This document shows, piece by piece, positions 36,218 through 45,074 of a DNA stretch of 64,000 nt. The DNA comes from Vogesella aquatica (GTDB lineage: Bacteria; Pseudomonadota; Gammaproteobacteria; Burkholderiales; Chromobacteriaceae). The stretch's first letter is position 1; every line of letters starts with the position of its first letter. Position numbers and translations under genes: made by a program. The DNA is taken from the NCBI RefSeq assembly GCF_028548455.1, contig NZ_JAQQLF010000014.1, positions 51,912-115,911 on the forward strand, read 5' to 3'. The notes under the pieces are model-generated. The model searched no databases and was not told the DNA's origin. It was given only the letters and a program-made list of their open reading frames with translations.

Positions 36218-37912
36218 TTACAGCACCGGCACCCCTACCCCCACAGCCTGCATGCCGTCACCACCGCGGCTCTGCCCTGGCTGCGGCAGGTTGAAAAAGT
36301 CGATCGTGGCTTTCAGCTCGTGCGCCATCTGCTCCATCTGCTCAGCCGACGAAGCCGTCTGCACTGCCGCCGAGCTGGTTTCTTCCGACATCTGCGCTAC
36401 CTGCTCCACATTGCTGGCCACCATGCCGCTGGCCGATTGCTGCTCGGCCAGCGCAATGGAAATGGACGCCACCGAGTCGTTAATGCGTGCCATATTGCTG
36501 CTGATACCGGTTACCGCCTCGCGTGCCTGCAGGGTTTGCTGCAGGCCGGCATCCATCTCGTCTACCGTGGCGTGAATAGTCTTTACCACCTGCTGGCTGC
36601 TGCTGACCATCTCGGTAATGATGGTGCCGATCTCGGCGGTAGACTGCGCGGTGCGCTCGGACAGCTTGCGCACTTCGTCGGCCACCACGGCAAAGCCCCT
36701 GCCCTGCTCGCCGGCACGCGCCGCCTCGATGGCCGCGTTCAACGCCAGCAGGTTGGTCTGCTCGGCCACGTCACGGATCACCTGTACCACATTGGAAATC
36801 TGCTGCGACTTGGCACCCAGCAGGTCGGCCTGCTGCTGCGAGCCGCGCGCCATGTCGGCCACGGTATTGATGGTGCCCAGCGTACGGTCGATGATGCGCT
36901 CGCCATCCAGCGCCAGGCTGCCCGATGCCTTGGCGTCTACCGCCACTTCGCGGGCGTTGTCGCTCACCGAGCTGATGCTGACCGACAGCTGCTCTACCGA
37001 CGCCGACATGGCCGCGGCAGCGCGGGTTTGCTCCTCGGTACTCACCGCCACTTGTTCCGATGCGGCGGCCAGCTCGCTGGCGTTCACGCTCAGCCGTGCA
37101 ATGATGCTTTCCAGGTTGCGTACCAGCCCAATCAGCCCGCTTTGCATGGCACCCATGGACGCCACCACGCTGCTGCTGTCGCCCGCGCGGATCTGCAGCT
37201 TCTGGCTAAGGTCGCCCTTGGCAATGCGCTGCGCCAGCGCAACCACATCCTTGGGCTCGCCCCCCAGTTGCGCCAGCAGGTTACGGATGATCTGCCAGGC
37301 CAGCACCGCACCAAACAGCACACCGGCCACCATCAGCATGGCCGACAGGCGTGCGCTGAAATTGGCACTTTCTTCCGACTTGGCATATTCCTGGGCCGCT
37401 ACTTTCAGCTGCAAGTCGATCAGTGCGGAGATGCTGCCGGAGACCGGGTCCAGTGCGGGGTAGAGCTGCTTGTTGTTGAATACCAGTAGCGGCGCTTCGT
37501 CACCGGCTTCTACCAGACGGCGCAGTTCGTCCACCGCACTGTCGGCACCCTTCATGGCCTGCTCGGCCTGACCCGCCAGCGCCAGCTCCTGGTCGGTAAG
37601 GTAGGTGGAACGGTACGCATGCCATTCCCTGCCGATAGTGGCACGGGCGCTATCCAATTCTTTCAGAAAGGTTACCTTGTCCATGGCGCCGGCATGCACT
37701 TTGTGCGCCGCATCCACAATGCTCACCGCGTAGCCGTCGCTGACTTTTTTCAGCTGCTGCAACGGCACCACCCTGTCGTAATAAGTACTTGAAAAATCTT
37801 TCAAAATAGCCGACTGGGTATGCATGCCATAAGCACCCAAGGTCATGGCAATCGCCAGCAGAACAATAACCAGTACGGTAAGGCGCTGGCCGATAGTCAG
37901 TGTAGGCAACAT
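36218..37912 (-). CDS. Methyl-accepting chemotaxis protein
   Basis: Transmembrane chemoreceptor of 564 residues. TM1 at about 12-32, a periplasmic four-helix-bundle sensor domain to about 190, TM2 ([18 protein letters not shown]), a HAMP domain, then the long cytoplasmic signalling coil. The hairpin tip [20 protein letters not shown] and [14 protein letters not shown] is the invariant CheA/CheW contact. ATG at 37912 is chosen because GGAG lies 7 bases upstream; an in-frame GTG is 6 bases earlier. No CheR-tethering pentapeptide is seen at the C-terminus. Ligand unknown. Confidence 0.95.
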   Translation of the reverse strand: MLPTLTIGQRLTVLVIVLLAIAMTLGAYGMHTQSAILKDFSSTYYDRVVPLQQLKKVSDGYAVSIVDAAHKVHAGAMDKVTFLKELDSARATIGREWHAYRSTYLTDQELALAGQAEQAMKGADSAVDELRRLVEAGDEAPLLVFNNKQLYPALDPVSGSISALIDLQLKVAAQEYAKSEESANFSARLSAMLMVAGVLFGAVLAWQIIRNLLAQLGGEPKDVVALAQRIAKGDLSQKLQIRAGDSSSVVASMGAMQSGLIGLVRNLESIIARLSVNASELAAASEQVAVSTEEQTRAAAAMSASVEQLSVSISSVSDNAREVAVDAKASGSLALDGERIIDRTLGTINTVADMARGSQQQADLLGAKSQQISNVVQVIRDVAEQTNLLALNAAIEAARAGEQGRGFAVVADEVRKLSERTAQSTAEIGTIITEMVSSSQQVVKTIHATVDEMDAGLQQTLQAREAVTGISSNMARINDSVASISIALAEQQSASGMVASNVEQVAQMSEETSSAAVQTASSAEQMEQMAHELKATIDFFNLPQPGQSRGGDGMQAVGVGVPVL

Positions 37913-38256
37913 GGTCACGCTCCAAATTTCGATAAGTTTTGCAACTGTATTTTGAAACTAAACTTATTGATATGTAGCGCCCAGCTTGGGTGCCGTCAAT
38001 CGAAAACATGCGGTATAAGTATTTCTACCTAGCAGGCTGTGCCAGCCACTTCCGGGTAGAAAATGCCATCATGCTGGCTATTGCGCCGCACAAAAAGCAC
38101 GACCTGCCAGCCTGGCCGCCCGATAGAAATAAAATACCAATTAAATACCAAATTAATAACAGCTGGCGTCAGGCAAGCGCAGCACCGCTTAACCCAGAAG
38201 CATGCAGACATGAAAAAACCCGCCACACGGGCGGGTTGGCCGGCTAGCGGGCGGGC
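37913..38256. other. Intergenic region between gmhA and the chemoreceptor
   Basis: 344 bases with no supported gene. AT-rich near the chemoreceptor, where TTTCGATAA (37927-37935) resembles motifs upstream of other genes. A tandem AAATACCAATT repeat lies at 38132-38154. The gmhA terminator sits at its right end (38211-38237). The remainder holds nothing recognisable. Confidence 0.5.
38211..38237 (-). terminator. Rho-independent terminator of gmhA
   Basis: On the minus strand AACCCGCC pairs with GGCGGGTT around a 5-base loop and is followed by TTTTTC, 20 bases beyond the gmhA stop. Confidence 0.9.
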
Positions 38257-38844
38257 TCAGGCGTAATTGGCCGGGAACAACGCGCGCTCTACCGATTCGA
38301 TCAGGATGTGGATCACCTTGATGTGTAGCTCCTGCACCCGGTCGGCGTACTGGCCGCCCGGCGTGCACACGTCGATATCGGCCAGGCCGCCGATGACCGA
38401 ACCCGGGCGGCCGGTGAGCGACACCACCACCATGCCGCGCGCTTTGGCCGCATTTACCGCCGCCAGAATGTTCTTGCTGGTACCGCTGGTGCTGATCGCC
38501 AGCAGTACGTCGCCAGCGCCGGCGTGCGCTTCCAGGTAACGCGAGAAGATGGCTTCGTAGCCGTAGTCGTTGCCCACGCAGCTGATATGGCTGGGGTCGC
38601 TGATGCTGGCTGCCGGCAGCGCGCGGCGGTCGTTGCGGTAGCGGCCGGACAGCTCCTCGGCAAAGTGCATGGCGTCGCACATCGAGCCGCCGTTGCCGCA
38701 GCTGAACACGCGCCGGCCGTTATTGAACGCATTGACCAGCGCATCGCCGGCCGCCTCGATGGCAGACAGCGCCTGCGGGTTGGACAGCAGGGCATCCAGC
38801 GCGCTGCGGGCTTCGGTGAGGGTGGCAACAATATGCGGTTTCAT
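38257..38844 (-). CDS. gmhA: Sedoheptulose 7-phosphate isomerase
   Basis: SIS-domain isomerase of 195 residues (E. coli GmhA has 192), the first step of ADP-heptose synthesis for the lipopolysaccharide inner core. Diagnostic segments are SCGNGGSMCDAMHFAEELSG, DPSHISCVGNDYGYEAIFSR and STSGTSKNI. The related DiaA protein shares the fold, but the HFAEELSGRYRN metal-site region fits GmhA. It stands alone here, away from other heptose genes. Confidence 0.9.
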   Translation of the reverse strand: MKPHIVATLTEARSALDALLSNPQALSAIEAAGDALVNAFNNGRRVFSCGNGGSMCDAMHFAEELSGRYRNDRRALPAASISDPSHISCVGNDYGYEAIFSRYLEAHAGAGDVLLAISTSGTSKNILAAVNAAKARGMVVVSLTGRPGSVIGGLADIDVCTPGGQYADRVQELHIKVIHILIESVERALFPANYA

Positions 38845-38961
38845 AGGCGAGGCGTGTTCTGTATAGCGAGTCGATGCGGCATTTTACCCGTGCTTTGCCG
38901 CGCCATCACCCATCATCTGTACACAAAATGGCAGCAAAGCGGAAAAAACCGCCTGCCAGGG

Positions 38962-39906
38962 CTACCAGTACAGCACCTGGCGGCGATCCAGCCCGATAGC
39001 CAGCTGCTGGCCAACGCACGGCGCGCCCTGCCCGGCCAGCTCGCGCACGCCCAGCAGCAGCTGCCAGGGTTGGCCGCCGTCACCCGCCACGGTCACCCGC
39101 CAGCCGTCTGCCTGCGCCTGGGCTGCCACAATGTCGCGCCGTGGCTGGCCGGCGCCCAGCACAAAGGCCTGTGGCGGGATGGCGTGGTCGTCAAATACAT
39201 TATCGAGGCCGACAAAGCGCGCCACCCAGGCGCTGGCCGGCGCCTGCAAGATGGCCTGCGGCGTGCCCTGCTGCACGATGCGCCCCGCTTGCAGGATGGC
39301 CACGCGCTGCGCCAGCGCAAAGGCTTCGTGGCGGTCGTGCGTGACCAGCAGCGCCGGCACCTGCAAGGCAGCCAGGTGGCGGCGTACGTCGGCCAGCAGC
39401 TGTTGCTTGAGGTGGGTGTCGAGGCTGGAAAACGGCTCGTCCAGCAGCAGCAGCCGTGGCTGGCACACCAGCGCGCGCGCCAAGGCCACGCGCTGGCGCT
39501 CGCCGCCGGACAGTGTGTGCACCGCTGCCGCCCCGCGCCCGGCCAGCCCCACGGCATCCAGCATCTGCACCGCCTGCTGGCGTGCGGCCAACTTGCCCGA
39601 ACCGCGCTCTACCAAACCGAATGCCACGTTGGCCGCCGCGTCCAGGTGCGGAAACAGCGCGTGGTCCTGGAACATCATGGCGATGTGGCGCTGCTCCGGC
39701 GGCAGCCGGGTGATGTCCTGCCCTGCCAGCTGTACGCGCCCAGCGTCAGGCCGCTGCAAGCCGGCCACCAGCGACAGCAGGCTGGACTTGCCCTCGCCGG
39801 ATGGCCCCAACAACGCCAGCGTTTCGCCAGCGGCCACCTGCAGGCTGACGCCTTGCAACACACTGCGCGTGGCGTAGGACAGGGTCAGGTCAATCAGCTC
39901 GAGCAT
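38962..39906 (-). CDS. thiQ: Thiamine ABC transporter ATP-binding protein
   Basis: ATPase of 314 residues. Walker A GPSGEGKSS, Q-loop MMFQDHALFPHL, signature LSGGERQRVALARAL, Walker B LLLLDEPFSSLD and switch LLVTHDRHEA are all present. A C-terminal extension of about 90 residues makes it longer than E. coli ThiQ (about 230). Start at MLELIDLTLSY, inside the end of thiP (17-base overlap). Drives thiamine/TPP import with ThiB and ThiP. Confidence 0.92.
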   Translation of the reverse strand: MLELIDLTLSYATRSVLQGVSLQVAAGETLALLGPSGEGKSSLLSLVAGLQRPDAGRVQLAGQDITRLPPEQRHIAMMFQDHALFPHLDAAANVAFGLVERGSGKLAARQQAVQMLDAVGLAGRGAAAVHTLSGGERQRVALARALVCQPRLLLLDEPFSSLDTHLKQQLLADVRRHLAALQVPALLVTHDRHEAFALAQRVAILQAGRIVQQGTPQAILQAPASAWVARFVGLDNVFDDHAIPPQAFVLGAGQPRRDIVAAQAQADGWRVTVAGDGGQPWQLLLGVRELAGQGAPCVGQQLAIGLDRRQVLYW

Positions 39907-41422
39907 GGTTTTTCTCCGGCCACTCGATGACCACAAAGGCCAGCAGGGCAAACAGCATCAACAGACAGGACAGCAGCAGCGCCAGCTGCAGGTTGGCCGC
40001 GCCAGGCCGCCCCAGGTGCTGGTAGATCAGCGTGGTAAGCGTGGCCCACTCCGGCCGCGACAGGAACAGGCTGACAGCAAACTCGCCCACGGCGGTAGCG
40101 GCAGCAAACGCCAGCCCGCGGCGCAAGGCCGGGCGCATCAGCGGCAGGCTGACGCGGCAGAAACTGCGCCACGGCGTGGCGCCCAAGGTGCGCGCCGCTT
40201 GCGGCAACTGCGGCGGCAGCGCGGCGGCGGCCGACAGCACGCCCTTGGCCACAAACGGGTAAGCCAGCAAGGCGTAGGCGGCGATCAGCAGCCCCACGCT
40301 GGCGCTGTACTGCGGGTACAGCAGCAGCAGGCCAAAGGCCAGGCACACCGGCGACACCATGAACGGCAAAAACACCAGCGCGCGCAAGGCCAGCCAGCGC
40401 TGCGCCGCCCAGCCGTGGCACAGGCCCAGCAGCAGCGACAGCCCCAGCGCCGCGCCGGAAAAGCGCAGGGTATTGCCCAGCGCCGCCAGTACTTCGGGCT
40501 CGGCCAGCATCGCCCATACCGTGGCATCGGCCTGCAGCGCACGCCATACAATAGCCAGCAAGGGCAGCAGGCAACACAGGGCCAGCACCGTCAAAGCACT
40601 CGCCAGCAGCAGGCGTTGCGGCCAACCCTGCGCCGGGGTACGCAGCGTCGGTGCCAGCCGCTGCGGCCGAGCCAGGCCGCGCTCCAGCGCGGCGTAAGCC
40701 AGCGCCACGGCAGCGCCGACGCCCAGCGCCAACAGCGCCAGCACGCCGGCGTCGGCCAGGTTCAGCTCGTAGGCCACCAGCGTATAGATCTCCACTTCCA
40801 CCGTGGCGTAGCGCTGGCCGCCCAGCAGCAGCGCCAGGCCAAAGCCGGCAAAGCAGTACAGAAAAATCAGGCACAAGGCCGACGCCAGCCACGGCCGCAC
40901 CACCGGCCACTCTACCCGCCAGAAGGTACGCCACGGCGGGGCGCCCAGCGTACGCGCCACCGCCAGCCGGCTGGCCGGCACCTGCTCCAGGCCGTCCACG
41001 CCGGCGCGCACCAGCAGCGGCAGGTTATAGAACAGGTTGCCGTACAGCAGCAGCCACGGCGTGTCCTGCAGATTCACGCCGGCCACGCCGTGCGGGCCGA
41101 ACAGCGCCAGCACCCCCATGCCGGCCACCAGCGTGGGCATGACAAAGGGCAGCATCAGCATGCGCAACAGCAGGCGGCGGCCGGCAAAATCGAAACGCGC
41201 CAGCACCCAGGCCAGCGGCAGGCCGATCAGCAACGCCAGCGCGCAGGTGGCCAGCGCCTGGCCAACCGACCACGCCAGCCGCCACTGGATATAGCTGTCC
41301 TGCAATAGCGCCAGGCTGAAACCGGCGTGACCTTCCTGCAGCAGGCGTGCCAGCGGCGCGGCCACCATCAGCAGCAAAAAGGCCAGCGGCAACAGGGCTG
41401 GCAGGGTGAGGGAACGATTCAT
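39890..41422 (-). CDS. thiP: Thiamine ABC transporter permease
   Basis: Inner-membrane permease of 510 residues with about twelve helices. Two binding-protein-dependent transport modules are fused, each with an EAA-type loop (VARTLGAPPWRTFWRVEWP and AARTLGATPWRSFCRVSLP) that contacts ThiQ. This duplicated layout is that of ThiP/FbpB-type permeases; ThiB next door fixes the substrate as thiamine. ATG at 41422 is chosen over a TTG 6 bases upstream. Confidence 0.93.
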   Translation of the reverse strand: MNRSLTLPALLPLAFLLLMVAAPLARLLQEGHAGFSLALLQDSYIQWRLAWSVGQALATCALALLIGLPLAWVLARFDFAGRRLLLRMLMLPFVMPTLVAGMGVLALFGPHGVAGVNLQDTPWLLLYGNLFYNLPLLVRAGVDGLEQVPASRLAVARTLGAPPWRTFWRVEWPVVRPWLASALCLIFLYCFAGFGLALLLGGQRYATVEVEIYTLVAYELNLADAGVLALLALGVGAAVALAYAALERGLARPQRLAPTLRTPAQGWPQRLLLASALTVLALCCLLPLLAIVWRALQADATVWAMLAEPEVLAALGNTLRFSGAALGLSLLLGLCHGWAAQRWLALRALVFLPFMVSPVCLAFGLLLLYPQYSASVGLLIAAYALLAYPFVAKGVLSAAAALPPQLPQAARTLGATPWRSFCRVSLPLMRPALRRGLAFAAATAVGEFAVSLFLSRPEWATLTTLIYQHLGRPGAANLQLALLLSCLLMLFALLAFVVIEWPEKNHARAD

Positions 41423-41483
41423 GTGCAAGACGGGTGCCGGTAAAAGGTGTCGGTCATCTAATGAGGCGTTGTGTCACAAAAGC

Positions 41484-41508
41484 GCAAGGGCGCCGCAGGC
41501 GCCCTTGC
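41484..41508 (-). terminator. Intercistronic terminator between thiB and thiP
   Basis: GCAAGGGCGCC-TGC-GGCGCCCTTGC is a perfect 11-base stem followed by GCTTTTG on the minus strand. With the palindrome at 41517 it should reduce read-through from thiB into thiPQ, giving more binding protein than permease. Confidence 0.8.
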
Positions 41509-41516
41509 CACGCCGT

Positions 41517-41540
41517 GCTGCGGCCAACGTTGGCCGCAGC
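41517..41540. repeat. 24-base palindrome of two full 10-mer repeats
   Basis: GCTGCGGCCAAC followed directly by GTTGGCCGCAGC: two complete, head-to-head copies of the window-wide repeat (minus 41519-41528, plus 41529-41538). It begins 6 bases after the thiB stop codon. All full copies, plus strand: 2177, 4275, 6340, 9952, 11030, 16852, 19322, 23150, 27974, 28507, 31836, 32386, 33002, 35750, 36204, 41529, 45512, 47264, 47596, 51755, 51992, 53168, 54280, 56080, 62713, 63690. Minus strand (left base): 5897, 12707, 14380, 14725, 21636, 23495, 26562, 29271, 39583, 40617, 41519, 45256, 48119, 53390, 54633, 58980, 59824, 61169. Confidence 0.9.
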
Positions 41541-41545
41541 GGCGA

Positions 41546-42562
41546 TCAGTTGGCCTGCTTCACGACCAGACGGTTCCAGCGGCTGACCCAGGCGGCGGTT
41601 TTGCTGTTCATCGCCGCCAGGCTGGGGTTGCTGAACTTGGCCGGCTTTTGCGCGTGGGCAAACACCGGGTCGATGGCGGTGCCGGCTACTGCCGGGTACA
41701 TCCACATCTTGGTCTGCAGGCCGGTTTGCACGCCTTCGCTACGCAGAAAATCGACAAACGCCTGCGCCGCCTGCGGCTCCTTGCCACCCGTCAGCAGCGC
41801 CACGCCTTCCACTTGCAGGAACACGCCGCCTTTGAGCAGCAGGTTGGCGGTGGGCGATTCGCTGATTTTTTCCTTGCTGTAGAACACTTCTGCCGCCGGG
41901 CTGGTGGCGTAGCTCACCACGATCGGGCGGCTGCCGCCGTTGCGGCTGAAGTCGGTGTAATACGCCTCGCTCCAGCCCTTGCTCACTTTCAGGCCGTTGT
42001 CGCGCACTTTCTCCCACCACTTGAAGGCACCGTCTTCACCGCGGTCGGCGATGGTGGCCAGCAGAAAGGCCAGGCCGGTGCTGGACGTGGCCGGGTTTTG
42101 CACCACCAGCAGGTCTTTGTAGGCGGGCTTGGCCAGGTCGTCCAGCGTGGCCGGCAGCGGCAGCTCGGCCTTGGCAAACCAGGTTTTGTCGTAGTTCAGC
42201 GTCACATAGCCATAGTCCACCGCTACCGCACCCGGCAGCTGCGCGTCTTTTTCGGTGCGGCCAAGCTTGCTGCTGGTGGGCGCCAGAATACCGGCAGCGC
42301 TGGCCTTGGCGATCAGCGTGTTGTCGATGCCGTACACCACGTCGGCAATCGGGTTGGCACGGGTCAGGATCAGCTTGTTCAGCATTTCGCCCGCGTCGCC
42401 GCCTTTGACAATGGACAGCTTCACGCCGTTTTGCTTTTCGAACTCGGCAATACGGTCTTTAGGCAGGCTGAACGAGCTGTGCGTCATCACGCGCAGCTCG
42501 GCGGCCAGGGCAGACAGGGACAGGCCGGCCAGCGCCAGCAGCAGTACAGACTTCTTCAACAT
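41546..42562 (-). CDS. thiB: Thiamine ABC transporter substrate-binding protein
   Basis: Periplasmic binding protein of 338 residues (E. coli ThiB 327). Signal peptide MLKKSVLLLALAGLSLSALA, then LRVMTHSSFSLPKD, GGDAGEMLNKLILT and ADVVYGIDNTLI, all ThiB-like. ATG at 42562 has GAGGA 8 bases upstream; the alternative ATG at 42571 abuts that ribosome site. A TPP riboswitch precedes the gene, confirming the pathway. Confidence 0.94.
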   Translation of the reverse strand: MLKKSVLLLALAGLSLSALAAELRVMTHSSFSLPKDRIAEFEKQNGVKLSIVKGGDAGEMLNKLILTRANPIADVVYGIDNTLIAKASAAGILAPTSSKLGRTEKDAQLPGAVAVDYGYVTLNYDKTWFAKAELPLPATLDDLAKPAYKDLLVVQNPATSSTGLAFLLATIADRGEDGAFKWWEKVRDNGLKVSKGWSEAYYTDFSRNGGSRPIVVSYATSPAAEVFYSKEKISESPTANLLLKGGVFLQVEGVALLTGGKEPQAAQAFVDFLRSEGVQTGLQTKMWMYPAVAGTAIDPVFAHAQKPAKFSNPSLAAMNSKTAAWVSRWNRLVVKQAN

Positions 42563-42627
42563 TACAGACATCCTCTTTTGGTGATGACGCTACCAAAAGA
42601 GAAAGCGGGACACGGGCAGACACCCAT

Positions 42628-42704
42628 CACGCTCCCTCCGCTGGCATTATCCAGATCAGGTTCTGGGGTATGTCTCAGCCCGCACGCGCAGGCACCCCCG
42701 GTGA
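42628..42704 (-). ncRNA. TPP riboswitch (THI element) controlling thiBPQ
   Basis: On the minus strand GGGGTGCC, GGCTGAGA, ACCC, GAACCTGATCTGGATAATG and CCAGCGGAGGGA occur in order, the conserved core of the thiamine pyrophosphate aptamer. It ends about 65 bases before the thiB ATG. The downstream stretch (42563-42627) overlaps the ribosome site, so control may be at translation; no strong terminator stem is evident there. Confidence 0.96.
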
Positions 42705-42998
42705 TCAACCAGCGAGTATAGAGCTTTGCGTCACATTCGTTAACACCTGCCGACCACGGCGTCACACCCGGACAACAAATAAACGCCATACGCGGCAGGC
42801 CAAACCATCCGGTGCACGCGTGTTTCTGCTGCGCCAACTCGCCACCCTGCATGGCTATTGCTTGGCCGCACCGGCTTTGGTACACCGGTGGCGCAAGTGG
42901 CCGCGCGGGGCAGGCGCTTCAGCCCGCTGCCCCTGCTGCGGGCCTGATAGCAAAAAGCCAGGCGCGAGGCCTGGCATGGGGCGATGGCACCAACCACA
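42705..42998. other. Intergenic region between the TPP riboswitch and the methyltransferase gene
   Basis: About 290 bases without a supported gene. The thiB promoter must lie near the left end. One 9/10 copy of the repeat (CTTGGCCGCA) is at 42861. The right end holds the methyltransferase terminator. Confidence 0.5.
42952..42975 (-). terminator. Rho-independent terminator of the methyltransferase gene
   Basis: On the minus strand GCCAGGC-CTCGC-GCCTGGC is followed by TTTTTG, about 24 bases beyond the stop codon. Confidence 0.88.
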
Positions 42999-44531
42999 TC
43001 AGGCAAGCGGCACAATACCCATCCCTTGCAACGCGGCCAGCTCGGCCTGCAAAAAGCGCTGTGCCAAACCCTGCAGGTGAGCCAGCTGACTGGCATCGCT
43101 GTCCATCGTCTTGCCTTCGTGCACCACCCGCTCGCGGTTACGCTGCAACAGCCCATGTACATGCCGGGCCAGGCCATCCGCCTCGCGCACCCCGGCCAGA
43201 TACTGCTGGATGAACAGCTGGGTAAAACGCGAAATCGGCACGCCGCCGCCGCTTTGCGGGCTGGCCAATGCAGCAATGCCCGCACTATGCTGCGCCAGCT
43301 GCACAATGCGCTGGTTCAGCCGGGCGGCCGCCTGGCCGTTGGCCGCCGGCTGCTCGGGCAGCGGGTGCAGCATGCGCGAGCCCACCAGCACGCGGATCAC
43401 CTCTACCAGCTGGCTACGCGGCATGCCAGCGCCTGGCAGCTGCCGGGCCAGCTCGCCCAGCGTGCGCGGCTGGCCATCCTGTAACAGATCCAGCAGCGGG
43501 TCGTACAACGCAGGGGTCAGGTTGATGGTGCCACGCGGCAAGGCCAGCTTCATTTTTACCTGGTCACGCGGCACCGCCAGCGCCACACGCATGCGCTCCC
43601 ACTGCGCCTGCTGCTCGGCCGGGGCCAGCTTGCGGGCGCCTTTTATCCAGTAATCGCGGCGGAACTGCTGGTTCTGGATGTAATCACGCACGGTTTCGCG
43701 AAACAGCGGGTCGGCGATACCGTCCAGCAGCGCCTGCTGCTCCGGCGTAAAGTGCAACACCGGTACCTGGTCCATGGTGCTGGCCTGGCAGGCGTAAGCC
43801 AGCTTGGCCGGTGCCAGCGCCGCAGCCATGTCGGCAAAGTACATCGGCTCCCAGTCGCGGTTGAAGTATTCATGCGCCAGATAGTGCGGGTCTTGCTTGG
43901 CAATGCTGCCCAGCCTGTCTTTAACCCGGCTATCGGCAAAGGCGCGCGGCTCTGCGGCAGCCAGCTGCTGGCTGAAATCCAGCGCAGCTTTGACCTGGGC
44001 CTCGATACCGGCACCGGGCGCACTCATGCGCTCGGCGTGGGTGGCAAACAGTTTGCGCAGCGGCGCAAACGCCGCCCAGCCCGGCAGGGTGTTATAGCTG
44101 ATATACAGCACGCCCCCCACCCGCAGGCGGCGGCGTACAAAGTCGACGATCAGGGCGCGGTTGTCCGGCGAGATCCAGCTCCAGATACCATGCAGGCCAA
44201 TGAAGTCGAACTGCGGCAGGTCGTCGCGCGCGCAAAACTCGGCAAACGACTCGTCGCTGAGCACCGCACCACTACCACTGATGGCTGCCATCTCTTGCGC
44301 AAAAGCGGCGTGCTGCGGGTTGAAGTCGTTGGCGTACCACTGCAGGCTGCCGCTGGCGGCGTGCAGGTTCACGCTCATGCCCTGGCCAAAACCCAGCTCG
44401 CAGGCGGTGTGCCAGGCCGGCAGCGCGTAGCCGGCATCCTGCAGCACAAAGCGCGCGTAGTAGGGGTTCAGCTCGCTGTAGTACCCGTAGGTGTAATCCA
44501 CATCCGTGACATAACCGGCAGACCAAGACAT
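42999..44531 (-). CDS. Class I SAM-dependent methyltransferase with regulatory domain
   Basis: 510 residues. The methyltransferase domain (about 30-200) has the SAM loop ACELGFGQGMSVNLHA and FDFIGLHGIWSWISPDNRALI. The central region (RKLAPAEQQAQWERMRVALA) resembles the methyltransferase regulatory domain found in this family, and a winged-helix-like C-terminal part follows. ATG at 44531 (MSWSAGYVTDVDYTYGYY) has AGGGGA upstream. Homologues are often linked to surface polysaccharide or unknown substrates; the target here is not known. Confidence 0.82.
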   Translation of the reverse strand: MSWSAGYVTDVDYTYGYYSELNPYYARFVLQDAGYALPAWHTACELGFGQGMSVNLHAASGSLQWYANDFNPQHAAFAQEMAAISGSGAVLSDESFAEFCARDDLPQFDFIGLHGIWSWISPDNRALIVDFVRRRLRVGGVLYISYNTLPGWAAFAPLRKLFATHAERMSAPGAGIEAQVKAALDFSQQLAAAEPRAFADSRVKDRLGSIAKQDPHYLAHEYFNRDWEPMYFADMAAALAPAKLAYACQASTMDQVPVLHFTPEQQALLDGIADPLFRETVRDYIQNQQFRRDYWIKGARKLAPAEQQAQWERMRVALAVPRDQVKMKLALPRGTINLTPALYDPLLDLLQDGQPRTLGELARQLPGAGMPRSQLVEVIRVLVGSRMLHPLPEQPAANGQAAARLNQRIVQLAQHSAGIAALASPQSGGGVPISRFTQLFIQQYLAGVREADGLARHVHGLLQRNRERVVHEGKTMDSDASQLAHLQGLAQRFLQAELAALQGMGIVPLA

Positions 44532-44796
44532 AACGCGCTCCCCTAAATAAGTAATCCGCACCCGGACAAGTTACGCCCACCATAGCGCATGGCTACCCAA
44601 AGCGGCAGCAATCGCCCGCCAGATTCTGCTGCCTGTCCGGCTGGCGTCGGCAGCGGCGCGACACCTTGTGCCGCCACCGGCGCGTCTGGCCAGCTTCATA
44701 GCAATAATCTAGCTATCGTATTTTTATTATCAATTTAACTTTTAAATTTAAATGCAGCATCATGACAGCAGCCCATCACACCGCAGGAGCCGCAAC
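44532..44796. promoter_or_regulatory. Long upstream region with an AT-rich block
   Basis: 265 bases. The right third (about 44700-44760: CTAGCTATCGTATTTTTATT and beyond) is the most AT-rich stretch of this part of the window and probably carries the promoter for the short reading frame at 44797. No other gene seen. Confidence 0.4.
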
Positions 44797-44865
44797 ATGA
44801 AACGCTTATTCCAGCACCGCATCCACCTGGACGAAATCTGGGCCAACCTGGTGTGGCTGCAGTAA
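44797..44865 (+). CDS. Possible 22-residue small protein or leader peptide
   Basis: MKRLFQHRIHLDEIWANLVWLQ. The ATG has CAGGAG 8 bases upstream, and an AT-rich promoter-like block precedes it. A perfect hairpin (44893-44919) follows 27 bases after the stop. The next gene is tRNA-Thr with its own promoter, so classical attenuation is not obvious. The mixed charged/Trp composition could suit a small membrane-associated protein. Coding is plausible from ribosome site and layout, but I cannot name a family. Confidence 0.4.
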   Translation: MKRLFQHRIHLDEIWANLVWLQ

Positions 44866-44892
44866 TGCCACCGAGCGCTCCCGCCCCATCGA

Positions 44893-44919
44893 CCTGCATG
44901 CAAAAAAATTGCATGCAGG
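44893..44919. terminator. Perfect hairpin after the small reading frame
   Basis: CCTGCATGCAA-AAAAA-TTGCATGCAGG, an 11-base perfect stem with an all-A loop. No T run follows on the plus strand, so it may act as an RNA-stabilising hairpin rather than a terminator. Confidence 0.5.
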
Positions 44920-44922
44920 GGC

Positions 44923-44951
44923 TTGCCAAAGCGCGCGGGCTTGTCTAATAT
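44923..44951 (+). promoter_or_regulatory. Promoter of tRNA-Thr
   Basis: TTGCCA and TAATAT separated by 17 bases, 12 bases before the tRNA. A GC-rich discriminator follows the -10, as in stable-RNA promoters. Confidence 0.75.
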
Positions 44952-44962
44952 TCGCGTCCTAC

Positions 44963-45038
44963 GCCGGTGTAGCTCAGTTGGTAGAGCAGCTGACTTGTAA
45001 TCAGAAGGTCGAGGGTTCGACTCCTTTCTCCGGCACCA
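44963..45038 (+). tRNA. tRNA-Thr (anticodon TGT)
   Basis: 76 bases with encoded CCA. Acceptor arms GCCGGTG/TCTCCGGC-type pairing, D arm AGCTCAGTTGGTAGAGCA, anticodon loop CTTGTAA (TGT) between CTGA/TCAG, T arm GAGGGTTCGACTCC. Confidence 0.96.
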
Positions 45039-45045
45039 AGCATTT

Positions 45046-45074
45046 AGGCCCCTGTCGCAAGACAGGGGCCTTTT
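45046..45074 (+). terminator. Terminator of tRNA-Thr
   Basis: AGGCCCCTGTC-GCAA-GACAGGGGCCT followed by TTTG, 7 bases after the tRNA 3' end. Confidence 0.95.

Noticed and set aside
38132..38154. Tandem AAATACCAATT as the start of a CRISPR or iteron array
   Set aside because: Only two imperfect copies, no spacers, no cas or rep genes nearby.
39905..41308. Gln/Arg-rich 467-codon frame opposite thiP
   Set aside because: Composition (runs of Q, R, H) is the antisense of a Leu/Ala-rich permease; the thiP motifs are decisive.
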